A DNA stretch of 36,972 nt from PVC group bacterium (GTDB lineage: Bacteria; Verrucomicrobiota; Kiritimatiellia; UBA8416): positions 1 to 36,972 of the forward strand of contig PXBF01000181.1 of assembly GCA_003567005.1 (NCBI GenBank). The letters run 5' to 3'. The translations under genes and the position numbers were made by a program. The notes beneath the pieces were generated by a model. It was not told the origin of the DNA, made no database searches, and saw only the letters and a list, made by a program, of their open reading frames with translations. Position 1 is the first letter of the stretch, and each line of letters opens with the position of its first letter. This document shows, one piece after another, positions 18,830 through 27,752 of the stretch.

Positions 18830-20116
18830 ATGACTGAGACGAATAGATACACCGAGATAGATAATGCGATCAAGGCTGCGGCTGCCGATGGCAGGAACGA
18901 GTTAGCGCGGAACTTGTTTGGACTGTGTGATGATATCGGCACCCGGTTTTCGGGTACGGAGGGAGATCGGCGCGCTTCTGCGTTTATCCGTGATACATTC
19001 AAAAAGTATGGTCTTTCCCATATTCATCAGGAAACATTTCCGTTTACAGCTTGGCGCAGGGGAAGCGGGGCGCAGTTGCGTTTGGTGGATCCGCGTGCCT
19101 GTGTACTGCCAGCCTATGCGATGCCATATGGTGCTGCAACTGGAGATAAAGGTCTTACGGCGCGCTGGGTGGACATCGGTACCGGAAGTGCCGACGAAGT
19201 TGAGGAGAAAAAGCCGCTTTTACCAGGAGCATTTGCCCTAACGGATGGTAGCAGCGGTCCGCGTAAAGACATTCAGCGCCTTTGTGTTGCTGCGGGTGCA
19301 GTAGGGGTGCTGCATGGTAACCCTGCGCCTGGGATGCAGTTTAAGACTGGCAGTGTAGATGATGGACAGGAAAGTCCCATCGCCGCCGTAAGTATATCGG
19401 CTGAGACGATGGCCCTATTACGGCGTACTGCGGAGGGATGCTTGCACCTTGTTGTCGATTGCTATTGCGAGCCCTCTGAAACCTGCAATGTCGTAGGAGA
19501 ACACTGTGGTAGCGAAGATCCCGATACATTTGTGATTATGGGAGGGCATTATGATTCACATGATATATCACCGGGGGCCTATGACAATGCGACTGGCGTG
19601 ACGCTTCTGATGGAAGTGGCGCGTTTGCTAGAACCGTTTCGTGACCAATTGAAGCGATCTTTACGATTTGTTGCTTTCGGTGCCGAGGAAATGGGGTTGC
19701 TAGGGTCACATTACCATGCACGAAAGAATGCGGAGGTTCTGCGTACCACACGTTTCATGCTCAATTGCGATACCCCTTGCTTAGGACGTCCACATGGCCT
19801 TGGTTTTCATAAATGTGCTGCCGCAGAGTCGTATGTTCAAACACTTTCTTCCCAAATGGGTGAAACCGTGCTCTTTGCCAATCGGCAGCATACATCTTCG
19901 GATCATTACCCATTTCAGCGGAAAGGTGTGATTACGGCAGGGGTTGCGGGGAAAGCCGGGGAGTCGAGTGGTGGTCGCTATTATCATACGGCTGCCGACA
20001 CACCGGATAAGCTCATCATCCAGGAACTATCGGATACGGCGGCTTTCATTGCGCGCGCCCTTTTGCGGGTGGTAAATGATGATCACTGGCCTGTTTTGCA
20101 GCATGATGCAAAATAA
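18830..20116 (+). CDS. M28-family zinc aminopeptidase-like protein with PA domain
   Basis: A 428-residue di-zinc exopeptidase fold. The ligands are all visible: H240 (GGHYDSH), D252 (AYDNATG), E287 with catalytic base E286 (GAEEMGLLGS), D314 (NCDTP) and H386 (YYHTAADTPDK). A PA-type domain is inserted before the catalytic core (about 90-220). No signal peptide is seen, and the ribosome-binding site is weak (GGGGAC). The gene follows the sulfatase by 110 bp on the same strand and is probably the last gene of the operon. It might trim peptides released from a glycoprotein or peptidoglycan-like substrate. M28 also includes non-peptidase members, so substrate is open. Confidence 0.88.
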   Translation: MTETNRYTEIDNAIKAAAADGRNELARNLFGLCDDIGTRFSGTEGDRRASAFIRDTFKKYGLSHIHQETFPFTAWRRGSGAQLRLVDPRACVLPAYAMPYGAATGDKGLTARWVDIGTGSADEVEEKKPLLPGAFALTDGSSGPRKDIQRLCVAAGAVGVLHGNPAPGMQFKTGSVDDGQESPIAAVSISAETMALLRRTAEGCLHLVVDCYCEPSETCNVVGEHCGSEDPDTFVIMGGHYDSHDISPGAYDNATGVTLLMEVARLLEPFRDQLKRSLRFVAFGAEEMGLLGSHYHARKNAEVLRTTRFMLNCDTPCLGRPHGLGFHKCAAAESYVQTLSSQMGETVLFANRQHTSSDHYPFQRKGVITAGVAGKAGESSGGRYYHTAADTPDKLIIQELSDTAAFIARALLRVVNDDHWPVLQHDAK

Positions 20117-20310
20117 GTGCTGACTGGGCGTCTGCAATCCTCACACAAGACGTTTACACGGCGTAGATGTTCCTGCGCTAACGCACTGCTAACTACGGTC
20201 ATACCCACCGAATAGGGATGGTTTCGAAAACCGCCTGTTTTGGGGTTTATGACTGGCTATAATGTGTTATGATTATAAGTAGAGAGAGTTTAGCCATGCA
20301 GGAGTGCGTC
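20117..20310 (+). promoter_or_regulatory. Spacer with possible promoter for the DUF4175 gene
   Basis: A perfect TATAAT box lies at 20258-20263, about 50 bp before the chosen start at 20311. The -35 position holds only CTGTTT (20235-20240), and a small GGTTT-CGA-AAACC hairpin (20220-20232) sits just upstream. The box supports separate transcription of the next gene rather than read-through from the glycan operon. No clear terminator for the operon is present. Confidence 0.35.
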
Positions 20311-23300
20311 ATGACATTGGACCAGGAAATACGAAAATTGAAGCGTCTTATGATGCGTTGGCGTTTACAGGTGTTTTGGTTCTATGGTGGCGCATGCTTA
20401 TTGCTTCTTACGTTTTTGCTCGGTTTGGGTGACATGCATTGGCATTTCTCTCCGAACATACGTTGGGCTTCCTCTTTCGTTCTTGGAGCGATCGTGCTGG
20501 CTATGTTGGCACGATCCATAGCTGTAATCGTTAAAAGAACAACCATGTCTGCCTTGGCGATCTCCATTGAAAAGTATTATCCGGCGTTGGATAACCGGCT
20601 CATCAATTATGTGCAGTTACGTGAAGAGGCGGGAGATAATGCTCTGGTGGCAGCTTATCTGGAGAGGGAAAAACCTGCACTACATAACTTGGATGTCAGC
20701 CGGATGCGGGATAAGCGCAACTATCGATGGAGTATCGCGTCTTTTGGTGCAGCGTTATTTTTGCTGGTTGCTCCCGGGGCCGGGCTAGGCAATGCGTGGT
20801 CATTTTCTCTTGCGCGGGTGGTGAATCCGCTTTCGGATATCGCGCCTGTGACGCGCACGCAGGTACTGTCTGTTGCGCCTGGCTCTGCGGATATTGCGCA
20901 AGGGGATGCTCTGACGTTGCAAGCTTCTGTTCAGGGGGTACGCGGGCATGAAGTAGTCGTTGAGGTTGCACCCGACGGAGGTCGTGCACAACGCCATTCT
21001 CTCGGTGTTATTAGCGAGAGTGATGCAGTTGAAGAATTTGTACACCAAGTACAACGTGCACATACCGGTTTCCGTTATCGTTTTCGTGCGGGAGATGCCG
21101 TTCCTTCGGATTGGTTTGTCGTTACCCCGCTGGCACCACCCACGATTATCGCACTACAAGCTAGCGTTCATCCACCAGCGCACACCGAGAATCCTCCATA
21201 TGAAGTTGATTTGTTGCAGGGTGATCGGCCTCGCATTCTTGCCGGATCGGAAATAGAGCTGGAGGCTGTGGGGTCTGTCCCTTTGTCCGATTTGCAGGTC
21301 GAGGGTTTGGAAGAGGGGCATTTGGTGTTGGTTTCAGAGACAGAACAACGGACATGGCATGGGGCATTTCCTGTTTCGCCATCTGGCCTGTTGCGCGTGA
21401 AAGGGGAAGACATATTAGGAAGGCCGGTGGCAATGTCCGCAGCCTATGATTATGTGTCAGATGGTCCTCCCAAGATCGAGGTGCTGGAGCCGCAAGGGAA
21501 GGTATTGTTGCCGCGCGGAGAAATTCCGCAGATACGGTTTCGGGTGCATGATGATTATGGTTTGGCGGAGGTTTCATTGCTCCGTGTCACCCAGGAGCAG
21601 GCTGAAGCATTCGATGATCAAGGAGAGCTTGTTGCAAATTGGTCAATGGATGGCGAGCGTATGTTTGAGACGCGCTGGAGAGGGGCGCTGGAACCGGTCA
21701 CCACCACGCTCCATTATCGGATTAACGCTTTCGATCCATCTCGCAATCAGATGGGGCAATCAGATGTGATTACATTCATGGTAGCCGGCGAAGCGGATCA
21801 GGAAGAAGAAGCGTTGCGATTTGAGCAGGAAGCGCGCGATGATCTTTCGCGAATCCTGGCTATGCAGAAAGAGAACATAAGCGAGAGCCGGCGGTTGTAT
21901 ACCGCAGCTACAGATGCTGATCTTCGGGCATGGGAGAGCCCCCTTGGGCTGCAACAAGACATACGCGTCACGGCCCGTCGACTTTTGCAAAATCCGATAC
22001 GCCCCTTGGGACGTATGCGGGATACCGTAGGAGATTTGTATGCAAATGAAATGTTGGCGGTGATAGATGTGATGGAGCGTATCCTGCATGTGCAGGAGGA
22101 TATGCGCGACCGTGAAATGCGCACGGCGATAGAACTGCAAACGAAAATCCTGGATACGTTACAAGAGGCTGTTGCGGTCGCTGACCAAACCTTACGAGAT
22201 CGCCGTCGTCATGCTATTGTAGCACAACTAGAGGCGTTAATCGAGCGACAGACAGCCGTAGTAGATCGTATCCCATCGGCAACGACAGCCGCATTCATGC
22301 AGGAATTGGCATCTCGTCAGGACATCCTTTCAGAAGATGTTGCTGTATTCCAGCGCGCTTGTGAGCGCGCGTCCTCGAACCTGCGCAGTCATGATGAACG
22401 ATATGCGGATTTGTTGGACCAAGTCGTTCGCGCGTCGCATGAACGTCGAATTCGAGAGGATATGCTTGTCGCTGCGGATCAACTGGAGCAAAACGAGTCG
22501 GCCGCCGCTTTGCAATTCGGGCGCCGGGCACAAGATAATTTGGTGCATCTGCAGGAAATCCTTGTGGAGATGGGCGTAGCGCAAGATTTTGCGGAGGATC
22601 TACCGCTGCATACGGCTTGGGAAACGGCGCGTGAAACCTTGCAAGAGCGCATTGATGCTCATGCACGCATGCAGGAATCGATGGATGCCATTCGTGGCGC
22701 GCGTGACGAGTCAGACGTGGCGTTTGACGTGTTTTGGGAGGAGTATAATGAAGTCGTGCGCGAAAGTAAGGAAAAGCTTTTAGAAATCCCCACCGATTTG
22801 CATGTATTCATGGATCTGAATGTTGCGAATGAGTTGGTTGAAGATGTATTTTCAGTATTTCAGGAAGTGGAACAGATCGCCGAATCGAAAGAGGCAACCG
22901 CAGAAGATGTGTTGGAAATTGCCTATGCCAAAAACTTGGAAGCATTGGAAATGATGCGTGAGATGGAGGATCGGTTTGATCCGCGTGAGATGTGGATTAT
23001 GGAGGAGCCTGAGTGGTTTGCGATTGATACAGAAGCATTGGATCGCGAAGAGATGCCAGAGGCTGGCATTGCGCTTGGGGCGCTAGCTTCTGCCGTAGAA
23101 GATTTGATTTCGGATCTGCATGAACAAACGCAAGAGCATCGTGATGCTGCGCAGGATAGTGCAACGACGCATGCCAATCCTGACTTTGAAGATACGGGCT
23201 GGGCGATCATTGAAGGTGACATTGCGAGTTTTGGCGCACAGGGAAAGAGTGGAGCGGATCGTCCCGATCATAAAGAGCAGGATGGTCGTAGCAATGTAGG

Positions 23301-23883
23301 ACGTCAAGGAATGGCCTCTGGCGAGACGTCCGCAGGTAGTGGAACCATCAGCGAGGGGGATGAAGATATTCAAGCGCGCAGGACAGAGGATCCCACGCAG
23401 TCTGGCATGGTGCAACTAGACGGTGAAGCAGATACACCTGCAACAGGTGGAGGCAAGTTGGCTTCGGGTAAAGCTGATGCGTTTGGTATGGAAGGTGGTT
23501 TGCGACGAATGGATTCCACGGAGGAAGGGTCCCCAGAAGGAATGGAAGCTCTGATGGCACGTAATGCAGAGGCATTGTTTGCACAAGCTTCGTTGCAAAA
23601 TGTACGCGTGGATGCTTTGCATCGCGCGGTGGAGCATTTGCGCCAGGCAGATGATGCTGTTGCGCACGGCAACATTGCTCTCGTGCGCGAACATCAACGA
23701 CACGCAGCTGCGGCTTTAGTGGAAGCGCGCGCTGAACTTGATGCGCCACCTACGGCAGCCGTGCAATTGGAGCATCCCTTACCTATTCTGAGCAACGCAT
23801 TGCAAGTAGAGTCAGAAATGGCTCCTCCACGTTTCCGAAATCAGGTTTCAGATTATTTTCGTATTTTAAATGAAGAGTTATGA
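20311..23883 (+). CDS. DUF4175-family membrane protein
   Basis: Start chosen at the ATG at 20311, preceded by AGGAG with 7-bp spacing; the open frame extends to 20269 but without a better signal. The 1,190-residue protein has hydrophobic segments at about 22-40, 52-74 and 139-157, then Ig-like beta domains (about 180-510), and a long, highly charged, coiled-coil-rich region (about 515-950). A low-complexity polar stretch and a short helical C-terminus follow. This is the layout of DUF4175 proteins of Planctomycetes, Verrucomicrobia and relatives, often encoded next to MoxR ATPase and DUF58 genes; those partners are absent here. Function is unknown; a role in envelope integrity is sometimes supposed. 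It has no obvious link to the glycan operon upstream. Confidence 0.75.
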   Translation: MTLDQEIRKLKRLMMRWRLQVFWFYGGACLLLLTFLLGLGDMHWHFSPNIRWASSFVLGAIVLAMLARSIAVIVKRTTMSALAISIEKYYPALDNRLINYVQLREEAGDNALVAAYLEREKPALHNLDVSRMRDKRNYRWSIASFGAALFLLVAPGAGLGNAWSFSLARVVNPLSDIAPVTRTQVLSVAPGSADIAQGDALTLQASVQGVRGHEVVVEVAPDGGRAQRHSLGVISESDAVEEFVHQVQRAHTGFRYRFRAGDAVPSDWFVVTPLAPPTIIALQASVHPPAHTENPPYEVDLLQGDRPRILAGSEIELEAVGSVPLSDLQVEGLEEGHLVLVSETEQRTWHGAFPVSPSGLLRVKGEDILGRPVAMSAAYDYVSDGPPKIEVLEPQGKVLLPRGEIPQIRFRVHDDYGLAEVSLLRVTQEQAEAFDDQGELVANWSMDGERMFETRWRGALEPVTTTLHYRINAFDPSRNQMGQSDVITFMVAGEADQEEEALRFEQEARDDLSRILAMQKENISESRRLYTAATDADLRAWESPLGLQQDIRVTARRLLQNPIRPLGRMRDTVGDLYANEMLAVIDVMERILHVQEDMRDREMRTAIELQTKILDTLQEAVAVADQTLRDRRRHAIVAQLEALIERQTAVVDRIPSATTAAFMQELASRQDILSEDVAVFQRACERASSNLRSHDERYADLLDQVVRASHERRIREDMLVAADQLEQNESAAALQFGRRAQDNLVHLQEILVEMGVAQDFAEDLPLHTAWETARETLQERIDAHARMQESMDAIRGARDESDVAFDVFWEEYNEVVRESKEKLLEIPTDLHVFMDLNVANELVEDVFSVFQEVEQIAESKEATAEDVLEIAYAKNLEALEMMREMEDRFDPREMWIMEEPEWFAIDTEALDREEMPEAGIALGALASAVEDLISDLHEQTQEHRDAAQDSATTHANPDFEDTGWAIIEGDIASFGAQGKSGADRPDHKEQDGRSNVGRQGMASGETSAGSGTISEGDEDIQARRTEDPTQSGMVQLDGEADTPATGGGKLASGKADAFGMEGGLRRMDSTEEGSPEGMEALMARNAEALFAQASLQNVRVDALHRAVEHLRQADDAVAHGNIALVREHQRHAAAALVEARAELDAPPTAAVQLEHPLPILSNALQVESEMAPPRFRNQVSDYFRILNEEL

Positions 23884-23929
23884 GGCTATTGCTTATACTA
23901 GCGATGATGCCGTACCTATATAGCAAAAG

Positions 23930-24037
23930 ATGGATAACAGGTATTTGAAAAGGGAATGCAGGATGTATAGGGTTTGCATTGATATTTTGGGTTGGTCCTT
24001 TGGATCTCAATATGTAGCTCGGTATGGAGATTTGTGA
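23930..24037 (+). CDS. Possible small peptide ORF upstream of the flavoprotein
   Basis: A 35-codon frame opens at ATG 23930 and its TGA overlaps the GTG start of the flavoprotein gene (GTGA at 24034-24037), the arrangement typical of translational coupling. An internal ATG at 23963 has a good ribosome-binding site (AAAAGGGA, 7 bp away) and would give a 24-residue peptide starting MYRVCIDILGW. The peptide contains Cys and Ser, the residues that YcaO systems cyclise, plus Gly, Trp and several Tyr. This position is where a precursor peptide or a regulatory leader would be expected. A frame of this length can also occur by chance, and no homology is recognised. Confidence 0.35.
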   Translation: MDNRYLKRECRMYRVCIDILGWSFGSQYVARYGDL

Positions 24038-26490
24038 AACCGATTCCTCTTTCCCAACGATTTTATTTACGCGATGTTGATCATTTACGTGCGGAAATAC
24101 AGCGATTGGCCTTACCTTTACCTGAGCCGATTCGTTTTGCAGTGGGGGTCGATTGTCCATTGCATCTAGGTGCTGTTACATTACCCAACCGTTTTGCTGG
24201 ATGTCTTGGAATGGGCAACGATGCGAAACCAAATGGCCTGCCAAGTAAGCTGACGCACGCACGCTATGCGCGTTTGGGATGCGGCGGATATGGTATGCTG
24301 GTGACCGAACCGATTGCCGTGCATGCCAATGTTCGCAACCGTATATCGCAGATGCATCTGGGATCAAAGCCAGATCCAGGTTTACAGCAATTGCAGGCAA
24401 GCCTTGTAGCAGAGGCGAGGCGAGGTGGACAAACCAAACCGATTTGTTTGCTTCAGTTGGATGGTTCCGCTCTTTCTGTGTTTCGCAAATCGCGCGACTA
24501 TCTTTTTAAAATTGTGAGGCGTATCGTAGCGGCTGGCTGGGATGGTCTGCAAGTGGCAATTCCGCTTGAGAAGATAAAAGAGGAGATGAATAGCACCGCT
24601 ATGCATGGTGATGTTGCAATGTTTTGGGCTTGGTTGCATGAACAATTCCCTTTCCTTTTACTGTCATCAAGGATCGTCGTATATGAGGCACAACCGCTGG
24701 GAGGCGGGTTTGGAGCGAATAGCGAGGATTATCGTTTGCCAGACCCGTCTGAACCAATTTCCATTATAAAAAAATGGAGCTTACTGGGAGTCGGTATGGT
24801 GCATTTGCATATGACATACCCACCTCTTATGGAGGGTCAACATGCTTCCTCCATGCCGATTCCAGATCATGCGTTTCCGCATGAGCATCCCCTTGTGGCT
24901 TTGGCAAGAGCTTGGCAGGTTGCAGATGCCATGAAAAGGGCCTTGCCGGAATTAAACCTTATGTTGGGCGGTTTTAGTTGGTTACGGGATCTGATGCCGT
25001 ATTTTGTGGACGCCTGGATAGAAGAGGGTGTGCTGGACGTAATTGCCTTAGAGCGTTTTTCTTTAGCGTATCCCAATGCGCCCAATGATTGGAATGTCCA
25101 CAAACGTTTGGAACGAAGTGCTTGTTGTACACAGTGTGGTGCCTGCACGGAATTGGCGCAGATGGGTGCGCCGGTTGGATGCGTATTGCAGAATCCTGAT
25201 GTCTATGGCCCTCTATTCCGGTATCACATGCGTTATCAAACCGAACGAATACAAGAAGAGGCATTCCGTTGCCATCAATGCAATCCAGCTCCTTGTCGTG
25301 CAGCAACACCTGGATCCCTGCCGATTCCGGATATGATGCAAGCTGTTGTTGCCGGGGATATAGAACGGGCGGGTATGATTGCACGCAGGCATCAACATCT
25401 AGCCGAGCTGTGTGCGGAATTGGGACCCTATCATGCATCTGGTGAGGCTGACTGTATCGAAACGGTGTTTTCCGGAAAATCCGTGGCGATTCGGGATGTA
25501 CAATATGCCGTTACGCGTTTTGCCAGGAGTCATGCTGCCATACGTGTGCCTGATGTTCCTACCAACCAACATGTTGTCATTATTGGGGGTGGGCCAACTG
25601 GTCTTGCTGCTGCTGCCGAGCTGTTGCGTGCGGGTAGCCACGTGCATTTGGTGGAGCGGGCTGGACAACTCGGAGGCGTTCCGGCCCTGCTCATTCCTGA
25701 AAGTCGTTTTAGTGGAAATGCGGGAGAGATAGATGTTATGTTCATGAATGCTCTGCAACGTGACCGTTTGCGTATTTCGCTTGGTTGTGATGTTCGCGAT
25801 GCAGAGCATCTTCAGGGGTTGTTTACGACTGCAGATGCACTGCTTTTGGCTACCGGCCTATGGCAGGATCGATATTCCATTCCTGGTAGCATGCCTGATG
25901 GCGTTTGGGGGGGGCTCGCGTTTCTGACACATATGAAGGCAGGACAACCAATCCTGCCGGCAAGGCGTGCCGCCATTTTGGCTGGTGGTGATTGTGCCAT
26001 GGATACGGCTGTGCTTTTGCGCGAGGCCGGTGTGGAATTTCTGTATATTCTTTATCCCGCATCGCGGAGCGAGATGCTTTGGTGCATGGATGACCGGTGG
26101 TTTGCGCAACAGGGGGTAAACCTCCTGACCTGGTGCAGTCCGCAATCATATGTGCAAGACGCACGAGGAAGGTTGACCGGTCTCAATGTTGTGCACGGCG
26201 ATCCTATAGCACCCGCACAAAAGGCAGAACGACATCTGGATGTGGACTTGTTTGTGGATGCTTCAGGGCTGGCGTCGGATACCTGCTTTCAAACGGCATG
26301 GCCAGACTTGTCTTTTGCAAACAATGGTTGCCTTGCAAACGGATCAGATGAGACTTGTGCAACGGTATATGCTGGTTTATTTGCCGCAGGAGGCATGCGC
26401 AATGGGGGCGCCTCCATCCCGCAATGTGTTCATGAGGGGACGAAAGCTGGACAAGAAATCGGAGCTTGGTTGGAGATGAGAAGAAAATGA
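24034..26490 (+). CDS. Divergent FadH/OYE-like flavoprotein fused to GltD-like reductase
   Basis: The start is taken as GTG 24034, preceded by GGAGA (short spacing) and overlapping an upstream ORF; a TTG at 23992 has no ribosome-binding site. The 818-residue protein has an FMN-type TIM barrel (about 40-350), a 2,4-dienoyl-CoA-reductase-like cysteine cluster (C365, C368, C371, C383), a GltD/DPYD-like iron-sulfur domain (about 405-500), then FAD (GGGPTG, 518-523) and NAD(P) (AGGDCAMDT) Rossmann domains. The barrel has lost family hallmarks: QL.H.GR has become QLDGSA (141-146) and the GYL..F..P/TN.R segment is replaced (about 171-190). The GltD-like domain keeps C413, C416, C421, C460 and C474 but has T425, G464 and V478 where cysteines are expected. 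It is therefore a redox enzyme with altered chemistry rather than a standard enoate reductase. Its stop overlaps the YcaO start (ATGA). Confidence 0.82.
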   Translation: MKPIPLSQRFYLRDVDHLRAEIQRLALPLPEPIRFAVGVDCPLHLGAVTLPNRFAGCLGMGNDAKPNGLPSKLTHARYARLGCGGYGMLVTEPIAVHANVRNRISQMHLGSKPDPGLQQLQASLVAEARRGGQTKPICLLQLDGSALSVFRKSRDYLFKIVRRIVAAGWDGLQVAIPLEKIKEEMNSTAMHGDVAMFWAWLHEQFPFLLLSSRIVVYEAQPLGGGFGANSEDYRLPDPSEPISIIKKWSLLGVGMVHLHMTYPPLMEGQHASSMPIPDHAFPHEHPLVALARAWQVADAMKRALPELNLMLGGFSWLRDLMPYFVDAWIEEGVLDVIALERFSLAYPNAPNDWNVHKRLERSACCTQCGACTELAQMGAPVGCVLQNPDVYGPLFRYHMRYQTERIQEEAFRCHQCNPAPCRAATPGSLPIPDMMQAVVAGDIERAGMIARRHQHLAELCAELGPYHASGEADCIETVFSGKSVAIRDVQYAVTRFARSHAAIRVPDVPTNQHVVIIGGGPTGLAAAAELLRAGSHVHLVERAGQLGGVPALLIPESRFSGNAGEIDVMFMNALQRDRLRISLGCDVRDAEHLQGLFTTADALLLATGLWQDRYSIPGSMPDGVWGGLAFLTHMKAGQPILPARRAAILAGGDCAMDTAVLLREAGVEFLYILYPASRSEMLWCMDDRWFAQQGVNLLTWCSPQSYVQDARGRLTGLNVVHGDPIAPAQKAERHLDVDLFVDASGLASDTCFQTAWPDLSFANNGCLANGSDETCATVYAGLFAAGGMRNGGASIPQCVHEGTKAGQEIGAWLEMRRK

Positions 26491-27752
26491 AACTGCAGCC
26501 TTCTCCAAAGAGTATCGGGCAACGAGCAGTTGCACCCCGTGAAACGATCCAGCTTCTTGAAGGTTTATTATCGCGCTTTGACTATCAACTCTACGAAGAA
26601 CAGGTTGGATCTGCGCTTTTTTGGGCCGTTTTGTATATTGATGATCTTTCCTTCCGTGCAATGGGAAAGGGAACGACACCGGAAGCCAGTAAGGCGGGAG
26701 CTTTGGCAGAGGCCGCGGAATGGCTGTTGTGTCGGGATCACGTGGATGTGCCTGGTTATGTTTATGCCCATCAGGATGAATTGGAAACAGACCGCGTGCT
26801 TGGGTTTGATGAACTCTTGCCGCATGTGTCCACGGCAACACCTCCCGTGATAGATCAAATCAAGAATCTTGATGCAAGTCGTCACTGGTTACCTGCGTGG
26901 TCGTTACAGGATGCATGCGAAAAAATGATCCCCATTGAATATCTCCATATTATTGGAGGACCCAATGGACAAGCGGCAGGCAATACACTTACAGAAGCTG
27001 TTGAGCATGCTGTTCTCGAAATATTTGAACGACGGGCGCACATCACGATATTACGGAATCGTATGGTGGTTCCGACCATCAACCTTGCATCTATTCAAGA
27101 CGAGCAGGTACAGTCAATCATCGCTTGGATCCAGAAAAAAGGGATTGAGGTTACAATAAAAGACCTGTCATTCGGTGGTGTCCTACCCTGCATTGGTGCC
27201 TATTTTGTTGATCCTGCCGTTCCAGAAGAATATCAATTTCATCACTTTTTCAAGGTGGGTGCCGCTTTCAATACAGTAGAGGCCATTACGCGTACTTGCA
27301 CCGAGTTTGTGCAAGGACGCATGAAACATGAGTTTTTGTGTGATGGGAAGATCGAACTACAGCAATTGTTAGAACCGGATTTTCGTGGATTGCGGAGTCC
27401 AGCGGGGCTGTGTGATAATTTTCTGTCGGCCTTTATGTTTGGCTTTGCCGTTTGGCGTGATGCCAGTTTCCTGTATGAGGGGGACGTTGTGCCTGCCACA
27501 CTTTCAGCAGGTTTTTCAGATAGTTTAGATGACGTGCTTGCAGCTCGGGATATATGCAAAACGCTGGGCAAGGATCTTCTCGTAACCGATTTATCGGATC
27601 CCGAAAGTGGCTTTCATATAGCCCGTGTGACGGTTCCTTCCTACTCCGATGTGTTGCCATTCCATCCTGCGAACAGTCCGGGCTTGTTTCGCAAGCTGAC
27701 ACGGTCTGAAGTGCTCGCCGAGAAGAGCTATCGTGAATCTGGCTCGTGCTAG
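26487..27752 (+). CDS. YcaO-domain protein
   Basis: YcaO proteins use ATP to phosphorylate a peptide backbone amide, leading to azolines, thioamides or amidines; E. coli YcaO instead assists ribosomal protein S12 methylthiolation. Start chosen at ATG 26487, which overlaps the upstream stop as ATGA, giving 421 residues. ATP/Mg motifs are present: GKGTT (60-64) with E75 and E78; NGQAAGNT (160-167) with E178, E181 and R182 (LEIFER); and TRTCTEFVQGR with E273 and R278. The motif wording is closest to E. coli-type YcaO, but the protein lacks that protein's C-terminal extension and also lacks the C-terminal PxPxP typical of azoline-forming enzymes. Tight coupling to a flavin reductase suggests a two-enzyme modification (ATP activation plus redox). 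No E1-like partner, TfuA or radical-SAM gene is nearby. The stop codon lies inside the inverted repeat at 27749. Confidence 0.85.
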   Translation: MKLQPSPKSIGQRAVAPRETIQLLEGLLSRFDYQLYEEQVGSALFWAVLYIDDLSFRAMGKGTTPEASKAGALAEAAEWLLCRDHVDVPGYVYAHQDELETDRVLGFDELLPHVSTATPPVIDQIKNLDASRHWLPAWSLQDACEKMIPIEYLHIIGGPNGQAAGNTLTEAVEHAVLEIFERRAHITILRNRMVVPTINLASIQDEQVQSIIAWIQKKGIEVTIKDLSFGGVLPCIGAYFVDPAVPEEYQFHHFFKVGAAFNTVEAITRTCTEFVQGRMKHEFLCDGKIELQQLLEPDFRGLRSPAGLCDNFLSAFMFGFAVWRDASFLYEGDVVPATLSAGFSDSLDDVLAARDICKTLGKDLLVTDLSDPESGFHIARVTVPSYSDVLPFHPANSPGLFRKLTRSEVLAEKSYRESGSC

